Notes under the pieces: generated by a model | The model's input: only the letters and a program-made list of their open reading frames with translations | Database searches by the model: none | Told to the model about the DNA's origin: nothing | Made by a program: the position numbers and the translations under genes | NCBI GenBank assembly: GCA_964023205.1 | Contig: OZ026835.1 | Coordinates: 13,722,414 to 13,786,413, forward strand | Source: Lutraria lutraria | Lineage: Eukaryota > Mollusca > Bivalvia > Venerida > Mactridae | Length of the DNA stretch: 64,000 nt | Reading direction: 5' to 3' | Part shown: piece by piece, positions 11,640 through 22,889 of the stretch | Position numbering within the stretch: position 1 is the stretch's first letter | How the letters are laid out: every line of letters begins with the position of its first letter

Positions 11640-14180
11640 ATTTAGCGTTAAGTTATGCTTATAATCATATACGTATTCGGCCCAAACCAAACAAGTTAAA
11701 TGATTTGGTATTAATTTGTTCAACTTTACTTTATTAAACCAGAACCATTTGAGTATGTTACGATGGTATACAATAAATAGTATAGAATTAATATACATGG
11801 TGTGAAAAGTGAGAAAAATGTGATCAATAGGTTTTATCGGTACAATTTGGGAAGTATATCAGACGTTAGAAATAAGTTTGACGCAAGCAAAAAGAGAAAC
11901 TTTTTTTATCCTGAAATATCTTCGGAAAAAAATCAGTATAAAATCTTAATGAGAGATTTGGAATTATAGCTAGTTCTTTAATAGACAGAATATGGATAAA
12001 CGTGAAGTTCTATTAAAATTCAGATTTTAACTGAATACTGTTATAATAACATACAAACATATTTAATTATTCCTATGAGTGTACAAGACTGGGAATCGAT
12101 GCTTCGTCGTAAAACTAGCAATGTATGTATGGTCTATGTCCAATACAACACTTGTCTTCTTAGTGTAATTAACGCCACACACCACAGCGGTCGTACGTAA
12201 CCCCCTGTTGTTCCGACCGCACAGTCTCCTGATTATCTCTGTATCGATCATCTAATTGCGTACGTCGCACAAGATTACATCGTATGTAAGGTTATGGCAC
12301 AACTGTTTAAATCTTCTATAGAATAACTGTATAAAATAATGTTGTGTGCTATGTTTCACCTCATATAAAGATAAGATGTAATTTGTATGTGACAAAATCT
12401 TTAATAATTCTGTATTTTGCTATAAACTGCTTATTAATGCTTTATAATATTGGGTAAAATACACATAAATATATAGTAATCGATACACTATTTCGTAGTA
12501 AGTTTTGGTGCACATTAATTTCAAGATTGTTTGATTATACATATTGTATATGGATAAAAGGATGTGTAATTATGTGACATGATCGTCAGTTTGGGTCTAT
12601 GGTACATTTTGTACATTCATACTTATGTCTCATTCATGAACATACAATGCTAACAAGACTAACATTATTATCTTAATTTATTTACAAAAGTGCATTACTA
12701 ATCAAATATTTAATTATAAAAGACCATCTAATAATACGTGGCATTATTTGAGAAAGTACATTTGTATGAATGTCTAAACATTGACTGAAAAACTGACAGT
12801 TCTCTTCATTCAAAATGATGTGATACGCCAAAAATCTGTTTTAATATTTTGCAATGTCATGTTTTATTCATTTGTAAATTATCCCATTCAATTTTATACG
12901 TAGGGTGTAAGTTTATGTTAGTGTAGGTAATAAATTAATAATTGCTAATCTATTCACCCTACATCTGTTCTAGGACGATATTTTATCTTTAAACATGTTT
13001 TGTGCTTATTAGTACCCTGATTATCCATATCTTATTTTTTAAAGCAGTAATTATAGTAATTTCCCTTAGAATCTTATTTTACTTTATCCTGCGAAAATTT
13101 CTCTCAAAATACTCATATACTGAACAACTCCTCCGTAAATGCCACCACCCCCCCTTCTTTTATGGTCCCTTGTCACATGTATTAGTCGAATCCGGTCAGC
13201 TTTAGTGTCTGCAGACATGACCCTAGCAAAAAGTATGGTAATGCAATTTTATTGATTCATAGTCAATGCATTATCTAGACAGCTACATCATTTCACCCTA
13301 TTTACTATGTATTTATATTACTTAAACAATGTATACATGTATAATAATGATTAGGACATGCATGTATTTAGGTCGTCTGATCTTTATCAAATCACATCAT
13401 ACGTATTGATCATGGTCAGAGAGGTGTTAGGCAGATAAGATAGCGACCACTCCTTTGCCACACCAGTCCTGTAATGTGATTGGTTGGTTTAACCTGACAA
13501 TAAAAGACAGACTAGTGTGGCCACACCCACTTGTGTACAGTAACTAATGTTTTAATCTGTCATTTGAAACTAAGATACTTAAATCTTAGATATATATGCA
13601 TATGCGACATTATTACAAGAAAAAAGGAATGATTCTCTAAAATAAATGCTAATTGTCGGCCGTAAAATACATAAAAAAATTAAATCATTAAGGAAAACAT
13701 CTTTAATCTCCATAAATTTACCATACACATTATTTTGTTAACTTACGTCTATTGTATATTTTATATCGGTTCTACTGATGTCAATTCGAAATGATATTAC
13801 GGGTCAAATAAATTGGTATCATAAATACATCATTAATACTAGTGTCACAATTATGAACTTGAATATACTTTCTTATTTCAATGCATCAAGCGACGGGTGT
13901 AAAAGTGTAACATAGTGGCCTCATACATGTTTGTTTTTATATGTAAATATAATTGATGAATTGATTGATAATTAAATGACTATAAGTGCATACTTGATAG
14001 AGAAGCATACCAAGTAGTTTATGCACGTGATGTGCACGTGTATTTGTATGTATGTTCAGATGGATAGTTTGCACTTGATAGTATTTGATTGTTGTGGTGA
14101 ACTGATCATATAGAGACAGTTGTCTAATAATTAATAAGTAATTTTAGAATATATTTATCAACATAACCGTTCACTTTTGG
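11640..14180. other. AT-rich interior of the large element, no gene recognised
   Basis: The ORFs are short and low in complexity. I see no domain motif, tRNA or repeat family. A C-run lies at about 13147-13154. Confidence 0.5.
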
Positions 14181-14223
14181 CAAGACGAAAGCAATATGGC
14201 ATTAAAGAAAGATCAATTGCACA

Positions 14224-14516
14224 ATGTTGCGTAAGCCATTAGTGATTGGTTAATTAAAACTCTAACTTAGTTCCCATTGGTCAGAAAACAAGGACCACCC
14301 AACTGTCAAAACACTTTTGGACATCCTATGTGAAAGTTCAACCACACTTTGAGAGAGTACGAACGGGAGTACGAACGGAAGTAAGATCAGTATGAAATTG
14401 AAAACGGTACTCATTGAATTTAATTAATATTTTAATTTGGTCGCGGAGAATAAAGAACATTGAAAGCGAAGTACTGCATTATTTTATTTTAATCCAACAA
14501 CAAGGGTTACGTTACA
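14224..14516 (+). mobile_element. possible solo LTR
   Basis: The segment begins TGTTGCGTAA and ends TTACGTTACA, which resembles the short inverted ends (TG..CA) of an LTR. It contains GAATAAAGAACATTGAAAG, a possible polyadenylation region. No clear 4-6 bp duplication was found, so this is tentative. Confidence 0.3.
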
Positions 14517-15054
14517 AAAGTATCCAACCAGAATGTTTAAACCTTGTTTGTTATAAGAAAAGTGTAATAATAAATTTTGAATTCTGACGATTGATTTACA
14601 TAAAAGGAAGTCTTAACTATAATTGCCAACCTTCCGACGCATTTTGATTGTGTAATTTTATTCACATAACAACTGACCATAAATACCTAACATAAAAATA
14701 CAGGCAGAACTGCTTTTATCTGTGTAAATTTAAGCGACTCAAAATGTATTAATTAACATCTTTTAAAAATTGGTAAATTAAATGCGGCGTCATAATATAT
14801 AAACATAATGTAAATTCTTTTAAGGCTGTGGAATTATCTTTATGAGCCTATATGACTACATACAGGTACGCTGGTTCAAAGTACTCATAAAAACATTTCC
14901 TAACACCATTTTGCAAAATGATGATACATGCTGTAACTTTATTAAGATAATTTTAAGAATTTTATTAACAATACGGGGAAAATACACAGGACATTAACCG
15001 TAAAAACATTTTGAAAGGCATCGCAAATGTGTTGCATGTACTATTAATGAAATA

Positions 15055-15240
15055 CTGTGCAACCTCTCCAAAGCAACACCCTTTGCGAGTAGCAAAATTA
15101 TACTTTTAATTTTGTTGAGAGGTTGTTGTTCCGGAGTCTGGAGAGGTTGAAACAATAGTTAAATTGCGTAGTTGGATATCAAGCTGCCGTTGTAGGGAGA
15201 TTGATGTTCAAGAGAGGGCCGATCTGGAGAGGTTGTACTG
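15055..15240. mobile_element. CAGTACAACCTCT-type MITE, uninterrupted copy
   Basis: It is 186 bp with GCAACCTCTCCA at the left and TGGAGAGGTTGTACTG at the right, with TA on each side (15053-15054, 15241-15242). It is the same family as the split MITE at 1905-3713. Confidence 0.6.
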
Positions 15241-15244
15241 TATG

Positions 15245-16515
15245 TCCATAGTATCGACGTTTCAACTGAAACGGTTGGAAACAAGTAAGTACAATAATTG
15301 GTCGGAATAACTGTCATTTTGCTCTTAATTTTTTTTCACAAAAATATTGCTGTTTACCTGAACCATCAAATTATTTTGCCCAAACACTAAACAATTGTTA
15401 GCTGTTTTTGTTATAAAAAGGATAGCATATTTCCCCCCTTTAACTTGTTTGTACTTACATAACGCATCACTAATTCTCTTCTACGACATTTTGACATCAA
15501 TTCTACTGACATGAGGATTCTCCGACTTCAATACACTATATACTAATATATTACATATATTTTTGTTGGGTATTTACTGCCCGTATGCCTTTTTCCCGAT
15601 GGAACAGTGGTTTACACTTATGATCGGGTTCAAATACCGCGGTCCAATGTAGCACTTTAGACGTAATCATGATAATGTACTGCATAATGTCACTGATACA
15701 TGTATAACACAATTGACACCGTGTCCAGGATCTTTTAACTGAACGTAATGAACAAACAAGTATAACAGAATTTTGTAATGTTCTAGATGTACGATGCTTT
15801 ACAATTCAATATGTACAAAAATAGCTTTTAAAAAAGCTGTACACAGTTCTACGATATATCTGGTAATAAGATGAAACAAATTTGTCTATCTGTAGCTCCA
15901 AGGTCGAGTTCACACCTAGTTAAAAAATCATAATGTTGGCCTTTTCAGCGTGTCCGCACTGTAACTGTTTCATTTATTTTAGTATTTTGAAATACTGAAC
16001 TCTCATTTTCCGATGTTTCGGCTCAACTCCCATGATTGTAGCTTCAAGGTCTAAGCAGCATGTGGAGGTATTTGTCACTAATTATCTTAGTTTTCGTAAG
16101 ACAACTTTGATGAACCACATTCTTATAGTGTATCATATAAAACAATATCTACATATTTTATAAAAGAATAAAGCATCTTCACTAAATTCAAATTTAGCCT
16201 TCGATGCTTATAAAATAATTGTACAATACTGAGTACTTTACCACGTTATAATCACATAGAATGGCCTGGAACAAAGAATATACATTACATCAAAGACGGA
16301 AGCGTCAGCTAAATAAAAAAAAGCTTTCTGAAACGCCTTTTTAATTCTTACCAATGTTTTCAAGACTGCAATTATATAACTGAAACCTTAATAACGTTAC
16401 AAATGTACATAAATTGCTTCTTAACTTATTTGAGTCCTTATATGAACATGAATTGCTTTATTTGTTTTGGAAAGTGAAACGTCAAGCCGCTAACATAGCA
16501 TTTATATAGCGAATA
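15245..16515. other. AT-rich interior, no gene recognised
   Basis: Only short random ORFs. Nothing was recognised on either strand. Confidence 0.5.
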
Positions 16516-16517
16516 TA

Positions 16518-16914
16518 AGTGTGTGGTAACGCACTGAGCTGCCAACCCAGAGGTCCCCGGTTCGATTTCCGGCCTAGGCGATTTCTGAAATTCTATTAAT
16601 GGTATGTCCTGCTATATCTGTGGACTGTATAAGTACTGGTAAAGGTCCCCAGGAGCTATGTATCTGCGCTATACATCAGGTACATTAAAGAATCAGGCCG
16701 TCTATTCGGAATAAGAGCTATGCGCATCCCGAGCCGGACATGTCTGTATCATATATATCTACCTCTCTCTTCTGGGGCTTCTCTCAGCCTGTCCCTCTAG
16801 TCTGATCATGCTTTATCAGCACTGGTAGAGAATGCACCTGCGCCCTCGTGGCTGCGATATATGTAAAGCGCTTTACATGACGTACTGGTATGAAAAGGGT
16901 GCTATCTATCTATA
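16518..16914 (+). mobile_element. tRNA-derived SINE
   Basis: The head has pol III promoter boxes: an A-box-like GTGGTAACGCACTG and a B-box GGTTCGATTTCC, in a tRNA-like fold (CTGAG..CCCAG arm around TGCCAA). A GC-richer body follows, then a tail with CTATCTATCTAT at about 16903. It is inserted in the interior of the large element. Confidence 0.75.
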
Positions 16915-17940
16915 ACCAGCATTTTATGTGCACTCCTTATGAATTTGTATTATAGACTGAATTCACGGAAATAATCTTTATGAAACAATATTCACGGTTC
17001 AAATAATCTGTTCAGATCCTATTCTTCCTTGAATTTCGTTTCGTCAGGGCAGCCTAGAACTGCACACGTTATAAATATTCAGACGTACTTGTTCCGTTGT
17101 TAAAACGTGTGACAACAAGGTACTAACTGAACGGGTTGGCTAAATTGATAATTCTCATTTATGTGCAAAGTGGATAATTAACTTTTACCCCGGCCTTGTC
17201 TGTAAATGTGTATGTTTATAATTGCAAAATAGTAATGATTAACATAATAACTTTCAGTATATAACTATGATCTGAAATCATTTATGAACACTCAATACCT
17301 TTGACAATGAAAACTTTCAACTAAAACATATAAAATGCGGAAAATAACGGTCCATGTTGACAGAACAACCTCGTGGCGTGGTGCTGGATGTTATCTTAGT
17401 TGATATTGCAGAATTAAGCAGATCTTTGCATGACTGGAATTATATGCTATCCTACGTCATTATATAGAGGTTAATTAACATTTTCATTATTTGAAAGAAA
17501 TACAGGTATTCATTTGAATTCTAAATGGATATATAACTGGGGAAAGACGTACAAATGTGCGGTCTTAGCCATCAAAGCCTTGTCCGTGGCTCCATAACTC
17601 TCATGGCTCCCGTTCCTACTCTCACTTTATTATAATGAGGTCGGAAACAAACAAATTTTGCATAAAATATTTCTTATTTCGCTTTTGCTGAAGAGGTCAG
17701 TATTATAAGTATGCATGCTAGATTGATGAAAGTTGGTATATGAATATCAGAATATATACATAAATTGATGACAACATTGGGATGGTGTACATGTATGTTA
17801 ATACCTAAGCATGAATATCCATTGATTGTACAGTTCCTAATTTAGGATTTCTCCTAACAGTCATTGCTGTGATGCGAGCAACACCAGTGACTTGTCTCAT
17901 ATGGAAAAATCAAGTTCCGATAGTACTTTGCATATTCGAA
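16915..17940. other. AT-rich interior, no gene recognised
   Basis: No coding or RNA signal is visible to me before the repeat-like leader of the Rep region begins near 17941. Confidence 0.5.
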
Positions 17941-18300
17941 TTCATAGTTGCGGATATTAGCTAATGTTGGCGGACATCCATTCTTTGTTTAATCAGAGAC
18001 ATAGATATGTTATGGATCTACGACTCCGGTTTAATTAAATAATATACAAGATGTTACGATCAATTCGATACTGTACCGGTACATCACATACATTGTTGTA
18101 AAACAAAATACCATGTACAATTTAAAGTTCACGGACTTCATTGTCTAATAAATATGTAAGCAGTTTAGTTCTATTCTATTCTCTACAACTAAGTTTAAAA
18201 TGTTCTTATTAAATAAAAAATGTTTTACCCGTGTGCATGAAATTTTAAATGAATATAACTGATAGAAAGAAGTACAAGATATTCGCTTTTAGTCACGTAG
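17941..18300 (+). promoter_or_regulatory. leader of the Rep region, one diverged copy of the right-array unit
   Basis: The segment has GCGGACATCCATTCTTTG (about 17968), then AAATATGTAAGCAG, TTCTATTCTCTA, GTTTTACCCG and AACTGATAGAAAGAAGTAC. The same words occur in the same order and orientation in the array at 26960-29190 (for example around 27725-27860). It is the only copy seen away from the ends, and it runs into the first codons of the 201-codon ORF. A promoter or origin role is inference. Confidence 0.65.
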
Positions 18301-18854
18301 AATTAAAGACTTTTGATGATGATTTAGACTTAGATAAAACATCTATTATTAATAATTCAGCCAGTGTACTAAGTCTTCAAGCTATCACTAGTGATTTAAA
18401 ACCACGTGTTCAAGGAAATGAAAGTGCAATTAATGATTTACATGCTGTTATTAATAATGTTCAAAAATGGACAGATAAGCCTGTAGAAATTCCAACTGAC
18501 ATAGTAGATCGGACAAAGAAAAATACAATCAAGATATATGACATTATAGCCTCTGTGAATAAACTTACAACTTCTTTAGAAATTGTAGACTCTGTGCACC
18601 ACATACCTCACAGTCCTTCGACTCCAATGGACATAGACGGTGACCATAATGACGTTGTTCAAAATACCAAAGACATTGCATTACTTAAAGAGTTTCAAAC
18701 AAGTATGGAAAGTTGGGGACATGGGGATAATTTAAATACATTGTTAAGTATGTATCAAACTTTGGAACACAGATTGGACAGTTTAGAAGCTTCTGGTAAA
18801 AGTACTGGTCTCATGACTACTTATACTACTGGTATATTACCTCATCAATTTTAA
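18249..18854 (+). CDS. 201-aa protein preceding Rep, unknown function, probable N-terminal part of the Rep product
   Basis: This is an intact ORF from ATG 18249 to TAA 18854, not recognised by domain. The first roughly 17 codons derive from the array-type leader sequence, so the ATG may be secondary. The rest is hydrophilic, with helix-prone segments (about residues 85-110 and 165-185) that could form coiled coils, and a proline/aspartate-rich stretch near residues 115-135. The Rep frame opens at 18800 inside this ORF, one base back. A good splice acceptor (TTTTAATTCACAG) ends at 18861, seven bases after the stop. Both facts suggest that ORF1 and Rep are joined, by splicing (a phase-compatible GTTAAG lies at 18743) or by -1 frameshifting. 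Locus 2 at 32096 shows the same order: a short acidic helical exon, then Rep. Confidence 0.65.
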   Translation: MNITDRKKYKIFAFSHVELKTFDDDLDLDKTSIINNSASVLSLQAITSDLKPRVQGNESAINDLHAVINNVQKWTDKPVEIPTDIVDRTKKNTIKIYDIIASVNKLTTSLEIVDSVHHIPHSPSTPMDIDGDHNDVVQNTKDIALLKEFQTSMESWGHGDNLNTLLSMYQTLEHRLDSLEASGKSTGLMTTYTTGILPHQF

Positions 18855-21262
18855 TTCACAGGTTTGAACAATTTACTGGTTTGTTTGGAGAAGACAAAAA
18901 GAAGTCAACACCCACAGAAATCCTGCACTCTACGTTCAGTGAATCTGACACATATTCTATTGTCATTACTAATGCAGAGAAAGTTATAAATACTAGAACA
19001 TTTCAGAACCGTATTTATGATTTCAAACCAGATGGTACTATTAAGAGATCTTACAAATCTCAACAACCTTGTGGGGTGTATGCTACTCAAGCTAATTATG
19101 TAGGGGGAAAGGGAATAGCATGTCATCCTACGTTATCATACTCAACACCTAATGACGTTTATAAGAATTTAGATATTAGTGAAAAGGCTCCTTGTAATGC
19201 CATTAAGACGTTCTTGAATGAACACCCGTCTGCAATCTTCTGGCATAATGGGACTACTGATGATGCTTGTAAAGTCAATGGCTTCCATATGCATGCTATA
19301 GTGTCCACTCCTAATGAGTTATGGCATAATTCAGCTTGGAGAACTTGTAGAACCCGTTTAATTAGTGGTGGGGTTACAGTTAAGACAATGAAGGTCAAAA
19401 ATCTTCCAGCTATTTTGAACCACTTACAATCCAAGCCCCGGGTCTTGATGGGATGTAATAACGCTTTACTCTGTTCAAAGCTGATCAAATTTAAGGATCT
19501 TGATTCCAAGTTGATACCAGACATGTCCAGTCAATTTACTGTTGATGAAGCTGTCTATGAAAGTGGATGTGATGAAACAGGGCAAGCAAATTTCATGGCG
19601 GACCTAACAGGCTGGAAAGACACATCCGCAGTAAGTGCTAACACATCTAATAGTCCTGGCCAAACTGAATTGACTATCTCAGATTTCATATTAAATATGG
19701 CTAAATCAGACAACCCAGATCCTACTATTTGTAACACTAGTAATCCTCAGAAGTCTTTTACTGATATAGTTGGTGACAAAGACCCATCTTCAAACAAACT
19801 GCCCCCCACCCAAACAGTTAAGAAAATGTCTGTACTTAGAGGTTTAATTGACAAATATGCCAAGCAAAACCAACAAGAGTTGTTAAGGGCAATCATAATT
19901 GGGAAAGATACTGATGACTTATCAAACTTTAGGACTCTTAGGACAGCTCCTAATTTTGCAATAATATGGAATCAAGTCATTGCTGAACTTGCAGCTGAGA
20001 AAATGGAGAAGGGTTCCACTTATTTAGATTCATTCCTATCAGACACCCCCTTAGACCATTCTGCAATGTCTGTACCTGAAACAGCGCGGCTTTATTTAGA
20101 ATGGTGTAAGCATCAATCCATTAATCCTGGTGGAATGTTGAGGGAGTTATATACTGTACTTTCTTGTGGTCTTCCCAAAATTAATACATTTACATTAATA
20201 GGTCAAAGCAATGCCGGGAAGTCTTATTGGATGAACAGCCTTGCTGTGCTCAAGGATTTAGTTGGGGAAACTATTAGTAGTGCAGACTTTATGTGGCAGG
20301 AATGCCACAATAAAGAATTGATCTATATCCCAGAATGCACTTTAAGTAAGCCAGACCAAATGGAGATTTTTAAAAAGGTTACCGAGGGGATGCCATGTTC
20401 CATCAATATAAAGAACAAATCTGCCCAAGTCCTTGAACGTACCCCTGTTATCCTTACATCAAACACAATACCATGGGAGATGTTTCAAAATGAGAAAGAG
20501 GCTATAATGAACAGGATGTTTTTCCATACCGTAGTAGAGGCACCCATGTTAAAAGACCGTAGTCCCCCGGATTCCAGGTTTTTTGTTGAATGTTTCCAGT
20601 TTATACAAAAGTATATTGGTTTTGACAATTCATGGCCTTACGCTATTGATTCAGATGAAGCCCAGTTATTGGATGATTCCCTTGAGATTGTTGTAAACAA
20701 TATTGCTGATAGTCCCACACCCATGTACTATTCCGCTCTATTAGAGTTTGAAGATTCCCCTTCCCTACGTTCAGAAATATTACTTGATTGGAATGCTAGC
20801 ATGCCATCTTCAATTCCAGCCAAACTAAAAAATGACTATGATAACGTAGATGGTGACATATTACCCATTGTCAAAAAACTTATTTGGCGTCTCTGTTGTA
20901 TTCCTGATGCAACACCAGATTTAAAATTTAAGTTGGATGCCAAAAACAAATTATTTGTACCGGAAAAGGCACACTTACCGGAAGCTGTTTATAGTAAGGT
21001 ATATATGGATATGATTGCATTACTTGGCAGAATAGATAGTTGGCCAGATTTGTTAGTTGAAGGAATGGACTTGATTTCTAAAACCAAACAAATTTTAAAG
21101 TCAATTGTAATAAAAATCAAGAAGGGGGCAGCTAGACTTATGGATCAGTTCCAATCTACTTCCGGCGGAAGTTCAGATATTGTAAAGAAACGGGAAGCTA
21201 TGGTACAATTAAAACGTAAACTTCATAAGGGTATACTAGAGTATGGGCTACCTGTACCCTAG
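18800..21262 (+). CDS. parvovirus NS1/Rep-like protein: HUH endonuclease-like domain plus SF3 helicase
   Basis: The frame is open from 18800 to the TAG at 21262 without a break; counting from the TTG at 18881 it is 793 residues. Residues 25-215 look like a HUH domain, with GFHMHAIV (136-138 His-x-His) followed by a PRVLMGCNN segment at 186-194. The position where related Reps have the nicking Tyr seems to be His 181. Residues 430-560 form an SF3 helicase: Walker A GQSNAGKS (441-448), Walker B ending in IPE (483-485), sensor motif PVILTSNT (522-529) and an Arg finger NRM (544-546). About 240 further residues have no recognised domain. No ATG precedes Met137, inside the HUH motif, so the N-terminus must come from the upstream ORF or from a non-ATG start. 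Known Reps nick and unwind viral DNA in the nucleus. A virus-derived or co-opted copy is likely; activity is unknown. Confidence 0.85.
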   Translation, partial: KYWSHDYLYYWYITSSILIHRFEQFTGLFGEDKKKSTPTEILHSTFSESDTYSIVITNAEKVINTRTFQNRIYDFKPDGTIKRSYKSQQPCGVYATQANYVGGKGIACHPTLSYSTPNDVYKNLDISEKAPCNAIKTFLNEHPSAIFWHNGTTDDACKVNGFHMHAIVSTPNELWHNSAWRTCRTRLISGGVTVKTMKVKNLPAILNHLQSKPRVLMGCNNALLCSKLIKFKDLDSKLIPDMSSQFTVDEAVYESGCDETGQANFMADLTGWKDTSAVSANTSNSPGQTELTISDFILNMAKSDNPDPTICNTSNPQKSFTDIVGDKDPSSNKLPPTQTVKKMSVLRGLIDKYAKQNQQELLRAIIIGKDTDDLSNFRTLRTAPNFAIIWNQVIAELAAEKMEKGSTYLDSFLSDTPLDHSAMSVPETARLYLEWCKHQSINPGGMLRELYTVLSCGLPKINTFTLIGQSNAGKSYWMNSLAVLKDLVGETISSADFMWQECHNKELIYIPECTLSKPDQMEIFKKVTEGMPCSINIKNKSAQVLERTPVILTSNTIPWEMFQNEKEAIMNRMFFHTVVEAPMLKDRSPPDSRFFVECFQFIQKYIGFDNSWPYAIDSDEAQLLDDSLEIVVNNIADSPTPMYYSALLEFEDSPSLRSEILLDWNASMPSSIPAKLKNDYDNVDGDILPIVKKLIWRLCCIPDATPDLKFKLDAKNKLFVPEKAHLPEAVYSKVYMDMIALLGRIDSWPDLLVEGMDLISKTKQILKSIVIKIKKGAARLMDQFQSTSGGSSDIVKKREAMVQLKRKLHKGILEYGLPVP

Positions 21263-21665
21263 GTCCCCCCCTAGCGGGATTTTATGACACATATATCATT
21301 GTAAAGCTTAATATATCCCCCATCGAATGTCACTTGTTGGACGAAATATAGGTGCTGATTAAGCCTACAGTATGCGATTGATTATCTCCCCCTGATTTCG
21401 AAATTTCATTTTTTTTAAATTTTTGTATACAAGAGATTATTGAGTCCAAAATTATCAAGTTCTCAACCCACATTGCTTAAGATTATTACATTTTATATTA
21501 ATATACATATTTGAAAAGGAAAAGATAACTCTGAACTAAAAATAACAAGAATTATGTCCCTTTTAACTGTAAAAAAGAGTAAAAAAACTATTTTTTCAGT
21601 TATTCATGTATATAGGGCAACAATTTGCAGAAAGCATTGGATATAATTATTTAGATAATATATGA
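21263..21665. other. AT-rich spacer downstream of Rep
   Basis: A C-run follows the stop codon. No clear AATAAA signal or further ORF is seen here. Confidence 0.5.
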
Positions 21666-21887
21666 AACAAATGGGCCGAGATTGCCCTAGATCGCTTACC
21701 TGAGAACAAAGACAATTTAATTAATGACCAGGTAATATAGTTTTCATCTCATATAAGGGCCCATAACTGCATGTACCAATTCAATTTCGCCCATAATCAA
21801 TCTCATCAAAGACCTTTATTAGGATTGGTGAAGACACCGGACATTCATCGACTCTAAAAGCTCACCTGATCAATCAGGTGAGCTAAC
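21666..21887. repeat. short copy of the GCTCACCTGA dispersed repeat
   Basis: It starts GGGCCGAGATTGCCC..CTTACCTGAG and ends CTCACCTGATCAATCAGGTG. Its ends match the longer copy at 46981-47676, of which it is an internally deleted form. Confidence 0.65.
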
Positions 21888-22074
21888 AAAAAAACAATTT
21901 CTTAACACTTTTATTATTTTTGGTTACTTTGAAATACATGTTATATGTAATGCATCCATCAACTATTTCAAATTACTGCACATAATTATGCTTTGTTATT
22001 TGTCGGTTGATTCTAGGCTACAATTCGTTCAAACATATTTATTCCTGTCTATGATACATTGTACATATAGGTAA

Positions 22075-22887
22075 TTGTACACAAATTTACATCAATTTTG
22101 GAAAGGATTGCAATGGAAGACAGAACTGCTAATTAAATTCTTCTCCTTTGATAGACTTCCAGTTAAATTTCAAGAACTATTCAACAATTTAACATGTATA
22201 ATATTCTACAATGCATATATACTTCCCCATTTAGAGTATTGCTGCTCTGTGTGGGGAAACTGCAATAGTAATCAGAGTGAGATTCTGACCAAATTCCAAA
22301 AGAGGGCAGCTAGAATCATACTTGATAAAGACTTTGATACTCCCTCTGAGGAACTTTTCTCTACATTAAACTGGATGAGCTTTCCAGAAAGAGTTAAATA
22401 TAAAAAATCAATCATGATGTATAAGTCTATTAATGATAAGTGCCCAAAATACTTAAAAAATTCATAAAAAATCATACACGCAATACTCGTTATCTAAGAT
22501 CATCTGAAAATAACCAAACTCTTTATGTTCCTAAACCAAGAATTGAATTTACAAGAAAATCCTTCAGATACTCAGGGCCAAAAATATGGAATTCATTACC
22601 CATAGAGGTACAGAATGCACAAAATCTGAACACATTTAAACAAAAATATACTGGATGGTGGAAATCATTTCATTAATACAAAATGTGTATATTGTTTCTT
22701 GTTTTCTTCATACTCAAATGCTTATATTGTTTTTTTGTTTTTTATTTTCTTTGTTTGTTGTTTTTCATGTAATGTATGTATATATTATGTAAACATTGTT
22801 GATCAAGAGGCTCACAGGGAAGATTGGGCATTGCCTAACTGTGTTGCCTCTATAAATAAAGTCTTTATTATTATTATTATTATTATA
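22075..22887 (+). mobile_element. non-LTR retrotransposon 3' end, truncated, with (ATT)n tail
   Basis: Two pieces in different frames (22075-22467 and 22440-22676) encode the region after the reverse transcriptase palm, with LEYCCSVWGN, KFQKRAARII and SGPKIWNSLP. These words are typical of the ORF2 C-terminus in Jockey/CR1-type LINEs. The copy ends in ATT repeats at 22866-22887, the usual 3' tail of a LINE, and is 5' truncated. The frame change and missing catalytic part make it inactive. It is a passenger in the large element. Confidence 0.75.
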
Positions 22888-22889
22888 AA

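Larger units (their letters stand above)
6990..11640. repeat. left subterminal tandem array, about 20 units
   Basis: Units of about 240-265 bp carry GGATGTCCGTGG, then TGACTAAACAGCGGACATCC, then usually a second copy ACTAAACAGCGAACATCC. Between these lies an AT-rich body with GATGCATGGTA..GAGTAAAAT and TAGTGAATATAATTTAGCG. The units around 8683 and 8943 are almost identical with a 260 bp period, so the array has grown recently. Outer units are more degraded. Short ORFs here are by-products of the repeat. Confidence 0.85.
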
